The notes under the pieces: model-generated
What the model saw: the letters and a program-made list of their open reading frames with translations, nothing else
Told to the model about the DNA's origin: nothing
Databases searched by the model: none
Program-made: the position numbers and the translations under genes
In this document: positions 22,483-34,704 of the stretch, one piece after another
Layout of the letters: each line of letters opens with the position of its first letter
Position numbering within the stretch: the stretch's first letter is position 1
Assembly: GCF_000787575.1 (NCBI RefSeq)
Contig: NW_012236524.1
Coordinates: 372,001 to 436,000 of the forward strand
Direction: 5' to 3'
Length of the DNA stretch: 64,000 bases
Origin: Acytostelium subglobosum LB1
Lineage: Eukaryota; Evosea; Eumycetozoa; Acytosteliales; Acytosteliaceae

Positions 22483-23286
22483 TGTTGATGATGATGATAA
22501 ATAAAGATAGAGATAATGATAGAGATAGAGATAGGGATAGAGATAATAACAATAAATATGTACGTATGTACGTAGGTATATATATCAATCAAGTTGAATG
22601 CGTTGAGAAAGGAAAGGAAACAACGATAGATTGCTGATGATGGTGAATATTTACAAGTTGTGGAGTTGTTTGTGTGTATCTGTTGTGTGTGTTATGTGTA
22701 TGTTGAGTGTGAAGTGTGAAGTGTTGTATATATTCGCTTTGTTGTGTGTGTGTATGAATGCAAAGCAATCTGGGGATTGTGAATGAATGAACTGGGGATG
22801 GATACGAACTCAAGGTTGTTTGTGAATGAATGAATGTGTATGAATCAAGCAAAACCCAAATAAGGTCTGTGGACTTCTGCTTCAAGAGAATCCAATCCCA
22901 GGTCAAAAGTTGTTGTCAGTAACACCAGTGCACACACACACACGCGTCATCAATGAATCAAAGTGCGTGCTATAACACCTTCATGTCGAGTCAAATTTGT
23001 TATCAGCGTTGTGTTCCATTATGGAAGGATGGTCCAAGTTTGTCGTCTACCATTGACGTATCTTTTACATAAACACAAAGAATAGGAAGGCCAATGGGAG
23101 ACTTCTGTTGACCAAAGCTAATTAATATGATCATAATCATTGTGTCTTTACATTGACCAACATCCAAAAGTAAACAATCAATGTCTGAGTTAACTCTGAT
23201 GTATGTGTGTTCTGTTTAAAGTAATCAATCATACATTGGTTGGAACTTGTTATGGAAACAAACTATAGAGACATATACACGCCTAT
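22483..23286. other. Spacer between GRAM-VASt and Rab genes
   Basis: About 800 bp. Next to the GRAM-VASt start is a GATAGAGATAGAGATAG repeat on the complementary strand (22495-22550). 22680-22760 is GTGTGTATG/TTGTGTGTG rich, and 22860-23270 is ordinary AT-rich sequence. The Rab gene's 3' end lies at the right. No gene is seen. Confidence 0.4.
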
Positions 23287-24071
<785 letters not shown>

Positions 24072-24954
24072 GTTTAATCAAATTGATAATAGTATGTATG
24101 TATGTATATAATATAGCTTGAAAGCTCTGTCGTTCTTATTGATTGATTGGTCGCGTTTTGAAATGATCTTATGTACAAATATATATATATATTTATGAAC
24201 TTTTGATTGATTATGAATACAATATGAGTGACTTAATAACAAAATATATATTATTATATATTATAGTCCAAACAAGATCTTATTATTGTTAATGTTAATG
24301 TTATTTATATATCTTGAGAGAGATAAAAGGAGTCAATGGGTGAGAGAGTGAAATAGTAAGTGAATGTGAGTGTGTGTTTGTTTGGAGAAGGAGATGGAGG
24401 TTGGTTTGACACCCCCTTCACTTCATCCCAGCCGATGTGGTTCATTCATTCAGTAGTGTTGTGTGAAAGACAGGGAGATTGTTGTGTTTGTTGTTGTTTG
24501 TGTAGTTCATTCTCAAAATTAAATTAATTGAAAATAAATAGATATTTATAATATTAATTATTATTTATATAAGTTTGAATTATTACTTGGATTGTAAAGA
24601 ATATCCAATAATCGATTGAGGTCGATTGAGGTATAACTTATCGACTTCTGAAGTTGGTTGAGACATTGACGTCCAAATAGTTTGATCTGTTGGGTTTGGT
24701 TTGTTTGATTGATTCACGATGATAACCAGGTGATGGCATTGTAGAAGTGTCGATCGATCGACTTGCTAGCAAGTTCAATGTGCAAAGCATTCCATTGTCA
24801 TTATCATCATTGAGAGGAGAGAGAACAATGTGATCACGATCTTGATAAAATGGGAAGGAAGATGATGTTTTTGTTGTTGTTTGATCGGTTGGTTTGTTGA
24901 TTGATTGATTGATTGGATTACTTGATTGTTTGATGTATATAGTTGTTATATTGA
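24072..24954. other. Spacer between Rab gene and small membrane protein gene
   Basis: About 880 bp of AT-rich DNA with long runs of ATATAT and TTATTAATTATT near 24160-24300 and 24510-24600. The right half (24600-24950) has TTGATTGATTGATT and TTGTTGTTG repeats. The Rab promoter must lie at the left. No coding frame or structured RNA was recognised. Confidence 0.4.
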
Positions 24955-25185
24955 TTAGAATTTAACATTCTTTATACCCTGTATAGTTGCAGTTGTTGTA
25001 ATATCGAGGTATTTAAAGACATGATCTCTGATGTACTTGTGCCACAGGATAGAAGACACTGCGAGTCCAACACCATAAGCTATGCCTTGAAAGAATCCCA
25101 ATACGAATGAGTTCTTGTACTTCTTTATAAACTTGTCAATGTCCATATTATAGTCTATGTTATGTTTGTTGTCTCTGTCTGTCAA
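24955..25185 (-). CDS. Small membrane protein, unknown
   Basis: A 76-codon single exon. The protein has a charged Asp/Lys-rich start (MTDRDNKHNIDYNMDIDKF), a basic KKYKN, then a hydrophobic stretch of ~25 residues (SFVLGFFQGIAYGVGLAVSS) with a Gly pattern, and ends TIQGIKNVKF. A Gly-spaced helix next to a basic patch suggests a small inner-mitochondrial or ER protein, but I cannot assign a family. It is divergent from the mL54 gene, with ~390 bp between starts. Confidence 0.5.
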   Translation of the reverse strand: MTDRDNKHNIDYNMDIDKFIKKYKNSFVLGFFQGIAYGVGLAVSSILWHKYIRDHVFKYLDITTTATIQGIKNVKF

Positions 25186-25571
25186 CTAGTGATTGATTGA
25201 TTGATGTGTTGTTGTGCTGTGAATGAATGAATGAATGACATGTTGCTCACTGAGAGGTGAGGACACCATCATCATTAGGAAGTCCAGTGTTTGATTGAAA
25301 AAACACACACTTTGTTTGTGAGCTCTGTTTGAATGAATGTGGAGTTCGAATTGAATGAATGAATGTGTTGGGCTTCGTTTGAATCGACTAAAGACATTAG
25401 TAGTACATTGTTATTGTAACTGTATAACTATCAATCAATCATTTAATCAATCAATAACAGTAAAGGATTCAGACTCATATAGAACGGAGATCTGAGAGAC
25501 TTATTGACTGATACAGGACAGACAGAACCGACAATATATATAGATAGATAGATAGATACATAGATAAAGAG
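25186..25571. promoter_or_regulatory. Divergent upstream region, small membrane protein / mL54
   Basis: About 390 bp between two outward-reading starts. It holds TGAATGAATG repeats (25219-25236, 25350-25365) and a TAGATAGATAGATA run (25541-25557) directly before the mL54 start. No defined factor site is recognised. Confidence 0.4.
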
Positions 25572-26127
25572 ATGTTGTCATTGGTACTCAGAAGATCACC
25601 AGTGCTATCACAGGGTTGCCTTGGCAACATCATGAGAGCAGAGCCAAAGAAGGGTGCTCCCGTTGGAAAGGGTGCCCCTGTAAAGAAGAAGGCTGGTGGT
25701 GGAAAGAAGAAGAAGAATGGTATGGCTCATCAATCAATCGTTCGATCAACAGGAGAGAACAACAGCAAGCCTGCAAGATAGATGTAATGGATGAATGAAT
25801 GAATGCTAACATGTTCACTCGCGATCATCACATACTATCAATCAATCAATCAATCGCAATCAATCAATCAAACATTATACAGATAGAGGACCTAATCCAT
25901 TGGACTTGGCAAAGGTATCGCCACATCTGTTCAATGCAGATCTGCTGCCAAAGACTAATGCAGACTATCCAAGTTGGCTGTTTGAGATCGATGAACAACT
26001 GCCCAGAGATAAGCCAGTAAAGATTCTGACACCTGCCGATGGCGATCGTTATTACAAGCAACAAAACAGAAAGAGTATCAAGCTACACAACGAGATCATG
26101 TTGGCGACCAAAGGAAAGGGACTATAA
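25572..26127 (+). CDS. Mitochondrial ribosomal protein mL54 (MRPL54/YmL37)
   Basis: Two exons, 25572-25719 and 25889-26127, give 128 residues. The acceptor used is the AG at 25887-25888, which keeps the frame as KKKNGPNPLDLAK. The N-terminus MLSLVLRRSPVLSQGCLGNI is a good mitochondrial presequence, followed by a Lys/Gly-rich segment. The C-terminal half carries the family signature ADYPSWLFEIDEQLP, then DGDRYYKQQNRKSIKLHNEI, comparable with DEYPEWLFQM and RLRKYNIWRKN in human MRPL54. The protein is a component of the large mitoribosomal subunit. The length fits the family. Confidence 0.85.
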
Positions 26128-26348
26128 ACTATATACATACATTACATACGACATACATACGAACATATATCTTTAACTAACTTCATTGTTGTTGTTGTTT
26201 ATTGTTATGGAAGGACTGATGAATGTAATGGAGAAGGATGTATTTGATTGATGGATGGATTGTTGTTGTCTGGACTTTGATGAACAGACAGACAGACAGA
26301 CCAAAAGGGACATGTAGTGACGACTGCAGCAGGTTAATAAGGGTTAAT

Positions 26349-27453
26349 TTACATGTTTGCCTCTTCCAAAGCTTGCTTGGCATAGGCCTCTGCCTCGTCC
26401 TTGAGGTCCTTTGGCACCATTTGATGAACCTTGTTCTCGTCTGTGATCCAACTCAATTCCAGCTCAAAGTCCTTATCCTTCACCTCATCATGTACAGAGT
26501 ATATACTAGAACAAGTATGATTGAGTTAGTATGATTGATTGATTGAACGATTGAATGAATGAATGAATGGATGGACATACATTTTGGACACAACCTTGAT
26601 GGCCTCGCGACAGGTGAGCTCAGAGAACTTGATCTTCTCCAACTCGTTCTTTGCTGCTTGTCTACCCTTGCCCATTGATGTACCATAGTATCCGACGCAT
26701 GAGCCTGATGGCTCGATCAAGTAGAGCTGTGGACCATTGTTGTCAATGCCAACCAAACATATAGAGCATCCAAATGGTCTAATACTCGAGTACAATGTAT
26801 ACATATGGTTGTTTCTGTGTGATTGATCAATCGTTGTTGTTGTTGTATATGTTAGTGAAACTGATCATCCATCTCATTCATCAACAATATCATTAATATA
26901 TGATCATACGAGGCAAGACGTTGAGCGAGAACCTTGATTGGGATTGGTTGTCCATAGACCTTCTTATACTCCTTTGCCTCTGTACGTGCTCTCAATACCA
27001 GTTGTCTGGCATCAGCCAAGAAACCTGCAATACCCTGTTTAGGTTTGATTGATTGATTGATTGATTAAGTGACGAGTGAGTGAGTGATCAATCACATGTT
27101 GACAAACAAACTAACTAACCAAAACATACAAGTCCAATATGTAGATCAACTGAATGGATTCTTCTGTTTGAGGATGACTCGAGCATCTTTGATGGGATCA
27201 ACTTCTCGACACCAATGACCACTCCATCCTTTGCACGAACAGCAACAACAGTGCCACTGTTCTCTACTGCCTTGTTGGCATAGTCAATCTGAAAGATCTT
27301 TCCATCTGGTGAATATGTAGACACTGAGAGATCGTACTATATCGTTTCAATGATGATGATGATTGGATTAGAATGAATCATTTATCACAATTGATCAATT
27401 ACCCATCTGAGAGAGATGAATAATATAACATACACCTGAACCAACGCTTGTCA
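26349..27453 (-). CDS. psmA3: Proteasome subunit alpha type-3
   Basis: Five exons (27453-27433, 27336-27130, 27034-26910, 26814-26581, 26505-26349) give 247 residues with coherent phases. The N-terminus [19 protein letters not shown] is the alpha-subunit gate signature. It continues with [66 protein letters not shown] and [20 protein letters not shown], all matching PSMA3/alpha7. The acidic phosphorylated tail of animal PSMA3 is reduced to EEANM. The first exon encodes only seven residues; the alternative donor one codon earlier would break the frame. Alpha subunits form the outer rings of the 20S particle. Confidence 0.95.
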
Positions 27454-27855
27454 TTGTTATTTATATATATATATAGTGTATATGTAATGTATATTTGTAT
27501 ATGTATGTAGAAGTAGTAATATTAGATGAAGTGTTTGAATGTTTGATTGATGAGGTGAACATCAAAGTGTGATGATCACACCTCATTGTGAATTAATTTC
27601 AAAAAGTTGAAGTTCAACCTTTGGAAGAAACAAAAGGCTGGGAACTTGATGCCAAAGAGAGAGATAGATGGTAGACATAGGTTTAGAGTAAGAGGGATCA
27701 ATTATAATTGTTATTTTTGGTATTGTCGAGCCAGTGGACGGAACGACAACTACGTTTGTTAATACAGGCACGCTGTTGATTGATCACTCTTGGTGATGAT
27801 GGAGGGTTGCCCACGCTCAGAAAGAGTGACATAATCAAGACCTTGTGCGGCAAAC

Positions 27856-28616
27856 TTAATCCTTGGACCAGTCGGACTTGATGGCTAATTAAGACACGAG
27901 ATGGTGGAAGGTGAAGAACAGGTATGAGTCAGTGAGATGATAGTGATGTGATGGAGTTGATTGATTGAGATTAACTTACAGAAAGCATATTCAATGGTGA
28001 GATGGTTCTGGTTGTCATCATCATTGAACTCGATCTTGGCAGTGTAGCTGCCTCTGGCAAGGAGTCCAGATGGAGCCTCCTCCCAACCAACACGTGGCAC
28101 GGTGACAGAGTGGGGCTGAGCCTCTGGAGCAAAGCTTCCCAACATAGTCTTCTCAGTTCCGACCTTGATTCCCTTTCTGTAAGCAGTGTTGACTTGCTTG
28201 AGACCGGCAACAATGTCGTGCTGGACCTTGAAGGTGATGCGAATCTTGTACTTGCAGTTCTCCTTCAGGACGAATGGAGTGTTCTTCATGGCGGCGACTT
28301 GCTCCTTGGTCTCCAATGGGTAGACGATGTCTCCACCTGGACGATCCTCAAAAATGACAACCATCTCCTTAACAACGACTCTTCTTGGGTCATCAGATGC
28401 TGTTATCGTTGTTGTTGTTGTTGTTCAATTAGTATTTTGATATTGTTTGTTGTCGTTGGTAGGTTGAGATGATGACATACGTCCAGAGACAGCACCTCCG
28501 AGCAAGCTTGCCTTGTACTTGCGGAGTGACTCATCCTCAGCATCCTGCTTCATCAAATGGTCAATGGAGACCTTTCCGGATGGCTTGTATTGTGGGGCGT
28601 TCTCGTCGTCAGACAT
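27856..28616 (-). CDS. Rho GDP-dissociation inhibitor
   Basis: Three exons (28616-28481, 28399-27980, 27884-27856) give 194 residues. The N-terminal arm has SIDHLMKQDAEDESLRKYKA, the helix that binds the Rho switches. The immunoglobulin-like domain shows FVLKENCKYKIRITFKV, VAGLKQVNTAYRKGIKV, EEAPSGLLARGSYTAKIEF and the last exon SIKSDWSKD, equivalent to TIKKDWKD. The last exon is only 29 nt; without it the protein would lack this conserved end. RhoGDI extracts prenylated Rho/Rac from membranes and holds it in the cytosol. Nothing unusual is seen in the coding sequence. Confidence 0.95.
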
Positions 28617-29239
28617 TTTAATATTCTATTATCATTCATTCAATCATTCAATCATTCAAAGTGGTCCAAAGAGGAAGGTTGTTAGAATGTTGTGGTACCA
28701 AAGTAAGGTGTTGTTGTTGATTGACATCATTGTTGACGTTAACAAAAACATACCTGTTATATATATATATAAAGATAGAATTAATGAGATGATAGATATA
28801 ATGAAGGGTGTTGATTGAAGTGAACAGTTTATTGTGTTCACAAGTCAAGGTGGTGGCTGCTGGTCCTCCAACTCCACCTTCCTCAAGGAAACATCCAATT
28901 TTGGATTTTTTTTTATTGTGTTGTGTGGTTTTGTGTTGTTCAAATAAATTATTTTAATGAATAAATTAGAACTTCAACAAGTTTTTGTTTGTGACGTGAT
29001 CACACATATTCATAATCATTCATTGTTGTTTGTATGTTTGTTTGTTTGTTGGATTGATTGATTGATTGACACAACAATCTATAATATATCATCACCATCA
29101 TCATCATCATCATCATCAATCGCTCATTCAATCATTCAAACACACTTGTTCACTCACTCATCACTTTCATCACTCAATTACTCAATCACTAAAGAGTGAA
29201 AGGAAGGAAAGATACACAACAACAACAACAACAACAACA
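28617..29239. promoter_or_regulatory. Divergent upstream region, RhoGDI / SSU72, with a terminator-like hairpin run
   Basis: About 620 bp between two outward-reading starts. At 28847-28914 three inverted repeats in a row end in nine T residues, a possible small Pol III transcript (see findings). CATCATCATCATC repeats lie at 29089-29119 and CAACAACAAC just before the SSU72 start. Confidence 0.45.
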
Positions 29240-29917
29240 ATGAGCTCAGAAGCTATTGTGGCTTCGGTGTCACCTACAAGTACATCATCTACTACTACAA
29301 CAACAACTACAGGTAATAAGATAGGCCAGAAACGTTTGGCAATGGTCTGCGCAAGTAATCAGAATAGAAGTGTTGAAGCACATCATCTATTCCTGTCAAA
29401 GGGCTACAGGAACATTAGATCATTTGGTACCAGTGGCAATTGCAAGCTGCCAGGCCCCTCCCAGGACAAGCCAAACATCTTCCCCTTTGGCACACCCTAT
29501 CAAGCGATACACGAGTCACTGCGCCAGCAGAACCAGGAGCTGTACACTCAAAATGGCATCCTGAACATGTTGGAGCGCAATCGGCGAGTGAAGCTGGCAC
29601 CCGAGAAGTGGCAGGAGGAGCAGCTCGCCCGCTTCGACCTCGTCTTTACCTTTGATCAACGTGTGTTTGACATGGTCATTGACGACATGACACAGCGAGA
29701 CATTGGCAACAGTAGCATACCAATACAACCGGTGCACATTATCAATCTTCAAGTGAAGGACACTCATGAAGAGGCTGTAGGAGGTGCACAACATGCATTA
29801 CAGCTGGTCAACATCATAGACGACGATGAAAACTGGGAAGACTCACTAGATGACATCCTAGACAAGTTTAGCAAGCGCACTGGTCGACCAATTCTCTATG
29901 CCTTAATGTTCTATTGA
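29240..29917 (+). CDS. ssu72: SSU72 RNA polymerase II CTD phosphatase
   Basis: A single exon of 225 residues from the ATG at 29240. That start follows a CAACAAC leader; a longer in-frame start at 29066 would add a His-rich stretch translated from simple repeats. The phosphatase loop is LAMVCASNQNRS (Cys ~37, C-x5-R). Then come GTSGNCKLPGPS, NIFPFGTPYQ, NGILNMLERNRRVKLAPEKW, DLVFTFDQRVFDMVIDD, NLQVKDTHEEA and WEDSLDDILDKF, all SSU72 landmarks. It removes Ser5/Ser7 phosphate from the CTD in cleavage/polyadenylation and gene looping. The Ser/Thr-rich N-terminal 27 residues are extra relative to the ~195-residue animal enzyme. Interior codons are GC-rich. Confidence 0.95.
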   Translation: MSSEAIVASVSPTSTSSTTTTTTTGNKIGQKRLAMVCASNQNRSVEAHHLFLSKGYRNIRSFGTSGNCKLPGPSQDKPNIFPFGTPYQAIHESLRQQNQELYTQNGILNMLERNRRVKLAPEKWQEEQLARFDLVFTFDQRVFDMVIDDMTQRDIGNSSIPIQPVHIINLQVKDTHEEAVGGAQHALQLVNIIDDDENWEDSLDDILDKFSKRTGRPILYALMFY

Positions 29918-30169
29918 TCATCTTATAGTCTAGTCTATTCAATCATATATTACCTACACAATGATGATACTATGTCATCTATCTCTACTTAAGTTTAATA
30001 AACTACTACTACACGCTCTAGATGCTGGTAGCCAGTCGTCTGCATGTAAGAGTAGCTCTCTAATATTGTTGGTACACGTGGATGTATCATGTTGTTGTTT
30101 ATTCGATAATAGTTCGTCATCATAATGATGAGTAATGTGAATGAATGATTGATCGATCGATCCAAAATG

Positions 30170-30600
30170 TTAACCTGGTCCAACCTAAGATTGATTGATT
30201 GAGGAGTAATGTTGTTAGTACGTGCATCAGGTAGTGTCCATCCATCCATTCGTCATCATACCTTTGGAACATCATGATGCTCTGATAGCCTGCCCAGTTT
30301 CTTGTTGTATTCCTCAACCTTCTCTTTGTGTGAATGCTTGATCATTGCCTCGATTCTCTTTGCCTCTAGCCTTGCTGTCAGCTCCTTATGCTTTACCTCT
30401 GCAGGTGTCAACTTGGTACCACTGTCCTCATATTGTTGCTGTTGTTGATCTGGTGAGTGATTATCATCATTATCCCTATGATCTCTAATGATTGTCTTTG
30501 TCTTCTTCTTCTTCTTTTTCTTCAACTGATGATTTGGTGTTGTTGGTACTGATCCCTTCAATCTAAGCTTCCCTCCAATGACATTATCATACGAACTCAT
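30170..30600 (-). CDS. FAM32A-like protein
   Basis: Exon 1 (30600-30262) and a 15-nt exon 2 (30184-30170) give 117 residues ending DVPKVGPG. Family features are NVIGGKLRLKGS, a run of lysines, TPAEVKHKELTARLEAKR and VEEYNKKLGRLSEHHDVPK, matching human FAM32A (GPLKLKG, KRVEDFNRHLDTLTEHYDIPK). FAM32A is a C-complex splicing factor whose C-terminal tail reaches the spliceosome active site. The final residues here replace the human WTK ending, and the last exon is very short, so the exact C-terminus is less sure than the rest. Confidence 0.82.
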
Positions 30601-30971
30601 CCTCTCTATCTCTTTATATCTCTGTGTATGTATTTGAATCAATAAATGAACTGAATTGATACAAACTCAACAATCAAAACGACACTTTCATTACTTCATC
30701 ATTTAGGACGATGTACAACAAGGGATACAACTACTTTATTGTTGTGAGACATAGTAAGTAGTAGGTAACATGTTAAGGGATACTATCCAATGGATCATGG
30801 TAATGTATACATTGAATGGCTGATTGGTTGGCTGGTTGGTTGGTGGGATGGGTCAAAGGGCTTGAATGAGTGTCAGGAGTTGGTCTTTCAGTCTTGTCAG
30901 TCTTGTCTGTTTGTCTTTGTATTTCTATTCTCTGTTGTGTTGGTGTTGTCAAGGCATCCAATGTATTACTC
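30601..30971. other. Spacer between FAM32A and SPRY-RING genes
   Basis: About 370 bp. It holds a TTGGTTGGCTGG-type repeat at 30815-30845 and is otherwise AT-rich. It serves as the upstream region of FAM32A and the 3' region of the next gene. No gene or structured element is seen. Confidence 0.4.
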
Positions 30972-32769
30972 TCAATAGTGGACTGGACATTTCTTTGACT
31001 TTACCAAGAAGGCTGCAATACAATGTTCATGGAAGAGACACCAACATTCCAATCTTGCAACCTTATCACCTTTAAAGAACTCTTCCAAACAGATGGCGCA
31101 CTCTTGTTCACTACCTAAATTATGATCCAGTATATTCGCTACATTGATGTGATGAGCACAAGTATGTTAGCAACTCACATCACATAGATAGTTGTTGGAT
31201 CAACTTACTTGAGTATCCAACACCAACAAAAGACTCTGTCTTGACTGAGGGGAGGACTATATGCTTCTTGCTCAAGTGACTGATGAGATTTGGTACCGTT
31301 GTCTTGCAAAGTGGACACTCAAGACTGTGATTGTTCTCCAAGAAGTGTGAATCATTGCAATGATGTACAAAGTCCTTGGAGAGTTGAGTCGGTGTCTTGC
31401 ATTCAGGGTATGGGCACTTGATCTGATATGGTTCCGTTCTAGAATATGATCGATTGAGTGGGTTAGACTATTGACTCTTGATCATGTAACGTATAATACA
31501 TACCCATGCTCTTTGTCCAATAAGCTAATAGTTAAACATTCGTCAATGTGCTTATTTACAGAGTGCCAGTCACCTCCACCAATGAGTTTGAGCGATATAC
31601 CACATATTGGACAGGAGTTGCCTGGATCGCTGGTCAATGGAGGTGTTGGTGGCGGCCTCATTGTTGTTGGACTGGTCATATGATGTTGCCTGGTCGTTGT
31701 GGTGGATGTCGTTGATGTAGTTGATGTGCTGCCGCCGCTGCGAACCGGTGTAACCAAAGCCGTCGTGGCCGCCAGTGGTGTCGTTATTTGAATGTTTGGT
31801 ACGGCTGTTGGGTTCGGAGTTGATTGTACAGATGGAGAGATGCCCTTGATGTTGTTGGCCGCTGCGAGCAGAGTGGGCGAGATTTCAGGTGAGGGTACGA
31901 TCGAGACGACGTTCTCCTTGATGAGCGATGTCGCGGGGTACAACTCTTGATGTGTGGAGTTGTCGTCCTCGCCATCGGTATCAAAGAGCTCGAGAATGAC
32001 ATTGTGGAAGGGTCGTCCGACCAGACTGTGGTTCTTGTAGAATGATATCGTGTTGTTGAATGTATCGACGCACATTCCCACCAGGTCGTCCTTTGTGAAC
32101 GGTTCAGTCTTGCAAGCCTCAATGCCATCCTTGTAAATTTGTCCGTTGGCAAAGTAACACAATGTTCCCTTGCCGAATGAGGGGAAGTAACCAAATGGAC
32201 ATCCTCCCTTGAGACTGCCCATCTTTCCAATTTCCTTGCTCAGTATTTTCTTCAAGTAATGTGATGTCAATATACCAAACACTGTATTAAGGTAGTCAGT
32301 TAGTATCATCATCATCTTGATCAATCAATCATCATTCTTGTTGTTTAACAACATACCAATCTTTATACTGTTTGAAACATTGCACACATCAATCTTTATC
32401 TCGTAATAATAGTAACCACCGCCCGCTGGCACTGGAGTGTGCGCCACCGAGGTTGTCCATGCTTTGCCTGAACCAATGTCCTTAGATGTCAGTCCATTGT
32501 TTGACAAAGCAGTTCCTGACCATTCTTGTTTCCATCTCCAAGGCACTATATAGTTTACAATATTGTTCATTCGTTAGTTAGTTGGTTATGACTGTTCACA
32601 TTCATTCAATCATACCATTATTTGTAGTTGTAGTTGTTGTAGTTGTTGTAGGCAATGCATTCATCTTTTGTTTCACCAATGATTGAGTTGAGTCGTCTTT
32701 GCAAGCCGATGAATGCTGTGGCTGCTTCTCGCTCCGAACCTCCCCACTGTTGCTCTCACTATCTATCAT
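30972..32769 (-). CDS. SPRY, zinc-finger and RING protein, probable E3 ubiquitin ligase
   Basis: Five exons (32769-32616, 32545-32357, 32281-31504, 31438-31209, 31114-30972) give 497 residues. A Ser/Thr-rich start is followed by a SPRY/B30.2-like domain (GSGKAWTTSVA, YYYYEIKIDV, GCPFGYFPSFGKGTLCYFAN, DLVGMCVDTFNNTISFYKN). A Thr/Ser linker follows. Then come zinc fingers: CPICGISL...HIDEC and a C2H2-like pair (CPYPEC, HHC, CPLCKTTVPNLISHLSKKH). The C-terminal RING ends the protein: ECAICLEEFFKGDKVARLEC, HEHCIAAFLVKSKKCPVHY, closest to the ZNRF type. Order and ligands suggest a substrate-recruiting E3. The substrate is unknown. Splice phases agree throughout. Confidence 0.85.
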
Positions 32770-33592
32770 TCAAAATATATATATATATATACCAAGGTAA
32801 GAGATAGTAGGATCAATTGTGTATTTGCTCCTTCTGTCTCTATCTCTTCTCTTTCAAGTACAAGTTCAAGTTCAAGTCTGTTGTTGATATAATGTTACTG
32901 ATTGATTGATTGGTTGACTGTCAAAGTAAGGCTACTGCTTGATGATGTATGTATCAATGAGATTATAATGTTTGTATAACTTAGAAATAACTTAAATAAT
33001 GTAAAATGAGTCAGTGTGACACAACAACCAAACAAACTCATTACATTACTTCCCAACTTCTCCCCAATTTGTTGTTGTTGTTGTTTGTTGTTGTGGTCAA
33101 CAAGTGTGTGTAAGTGTGTGTGTGTGTGAATGATGATTCGTAGTGAGCGCGAAGAATTGAAAACGTTACCCAGTTTCACAACAACAAACAATCTATCTCA
33201 CTCACAACTCATTCCAAAACCAATATCAACAAAAATAATTTTAATACTGTCTACCATCCATCAATCAAACGCTTCCTCTTCTTCTCTCCACCCCACACAC
33301 TTGCTCACCTCCTTCATTCATTCATTCAATCATTGTGATCACATTGTCCAACAACACGGCAGTAAGCTGAACACAAACAGTTACATTATTGACAGAGGTA
33401 AACAATTCAACAACAACCATCTGATCATCTTCATATTAAATCAATCAATAATAACATTCGCTAACATATTCGCTCTCATTCATTCACTCACTCACTCATT
33501 CACTTGATCGACTCAATCAATCAATCAAAACAAAACAGGTTAATATAGTTAATATATATATATTATATAATAAGAAGTAGAAGAATAATAAG
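32770..33592. promoter_or_regulatory. Divergent upstream region, SPRY-RING / PP6
   Basis: About 820 bp between outward-reading starts. Next to the SPRY-RING start is a TATATATATATAT run. 33060-33130 has TTGTTGTTG and GTGTGTGTGTG repeats, and 33300-33530 TCATTCATTCA and CAATCAATCAATC repeats. The PP6 start is preceded by an AT-rich leader. No gene is seen. Confidence 0.4.
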
Positions 33593-34704
33593 ATGAGTTT
33601 ACCACTTGATGAATGGGTAGAGACCGTTAAGCAGTGCAAGTACCTGCCAGAGAATGACTTGAAGAAGCTTTGCGATCGTGTCAAGGATCTTTTGTTGGAG
33701 GAATCAAACGTACAGCCAGTGCGCAGTCCAGTCACCATCTGTGGTGATATCCACGGTCAGTTCTACGACCTGTTGGAGCTGTTCAAGACTGGTGGTGAGA
33801 TCCCAGATACCAACTACGTCTTCATGGTATGATTTGTCGTCTCGCGAGATCATAATATATATACAGAGGAATAGTACCTAACTATAACATCACATTATAC
33901 TACGACTACGACGATGACGACGACTATAACAGGGTGACTTTGTCGATAGAGGATACTACAGTTTGGAGACATTCACATACTTGTTGGCTCTCAAGGCTCG
34001 CTACCCAGACAGAATCACTCTCTTGAGAGGAAACCACGAGTCAAGACAGATTACTCAAGTCTACGGTTTCTACGATGAGTGCCAACAGAAGTACGGCAAT
34101 GCCAACGCCTGGAAGTATTGCACCAGTGTCTTTGACTTCCTTACTCTTGCTGCTGTATGTTTAAACCTTTGACCAATCACTCGATCATGTGATCACTCTC
34201 TCACTCACTCACTCACAACCTAATCAAACCAATCAATATTATATATAGATTGTTGATGGAAGAGTACTCTGTGTCCACGGTGGTCTCTCACCAAAGGTCC
34301 GCACCTTGGATCAGATTAGAATCATCTTGAGAAGTCTCGAGATTCCTCATGAGGGTCCATTCTGTGACCTTATGTGGTCCGACCCAGAGGAGATTGAGCA
34401 GTGGCAGCCATCGCCAAGAGGCGCTGGTTGGTTGTTTGGCTCCAAGGTCACTCAGGAGTTCCTTCACATCAACGGCCTCGAGTTGATCTGCCGTGCACAT
34501 CAGTTGGTACAGGAGGGCTATAAATATATGTTTGACGAGTCACTGGTGACAGTATGGTCAGCGCCAAACTACTGCTACCGCTGTGGCAACGTCGCCTCCA
34601 TCCTGGCACTGGACGAGAACCTGGAAAAGAACTTTAAGATCTTCCAGGCCGTGCAAGAGGAGAGAGCCGTCCCACCTCGCACCACCATGCAATACTTCTT
34701 CTAA
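33593..34704 (+). CDS. ppp6c: Protein phosphatase 6 catalytic subunit
   Basis: Three exons, 33593-33826, 33933-34154 and 34249-34704, give 303 residues. Catalytic signatures [39 protein letters not shown] and [11 protein letters not shown] are intact. The subfamily call rests on [24 protein letters not shown] and the tail [10 protein letters not shown], which match PP6 (human ends PPRTTTPYFL) rather than PP2A or PP4. PP6 with SAPS-domain subunits acts in cell-cycle and NF-kB/TOR-type signalling. All metal-binding residues are present. Codon use and length (human 305) are ordinary. Confidence 0.95.
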
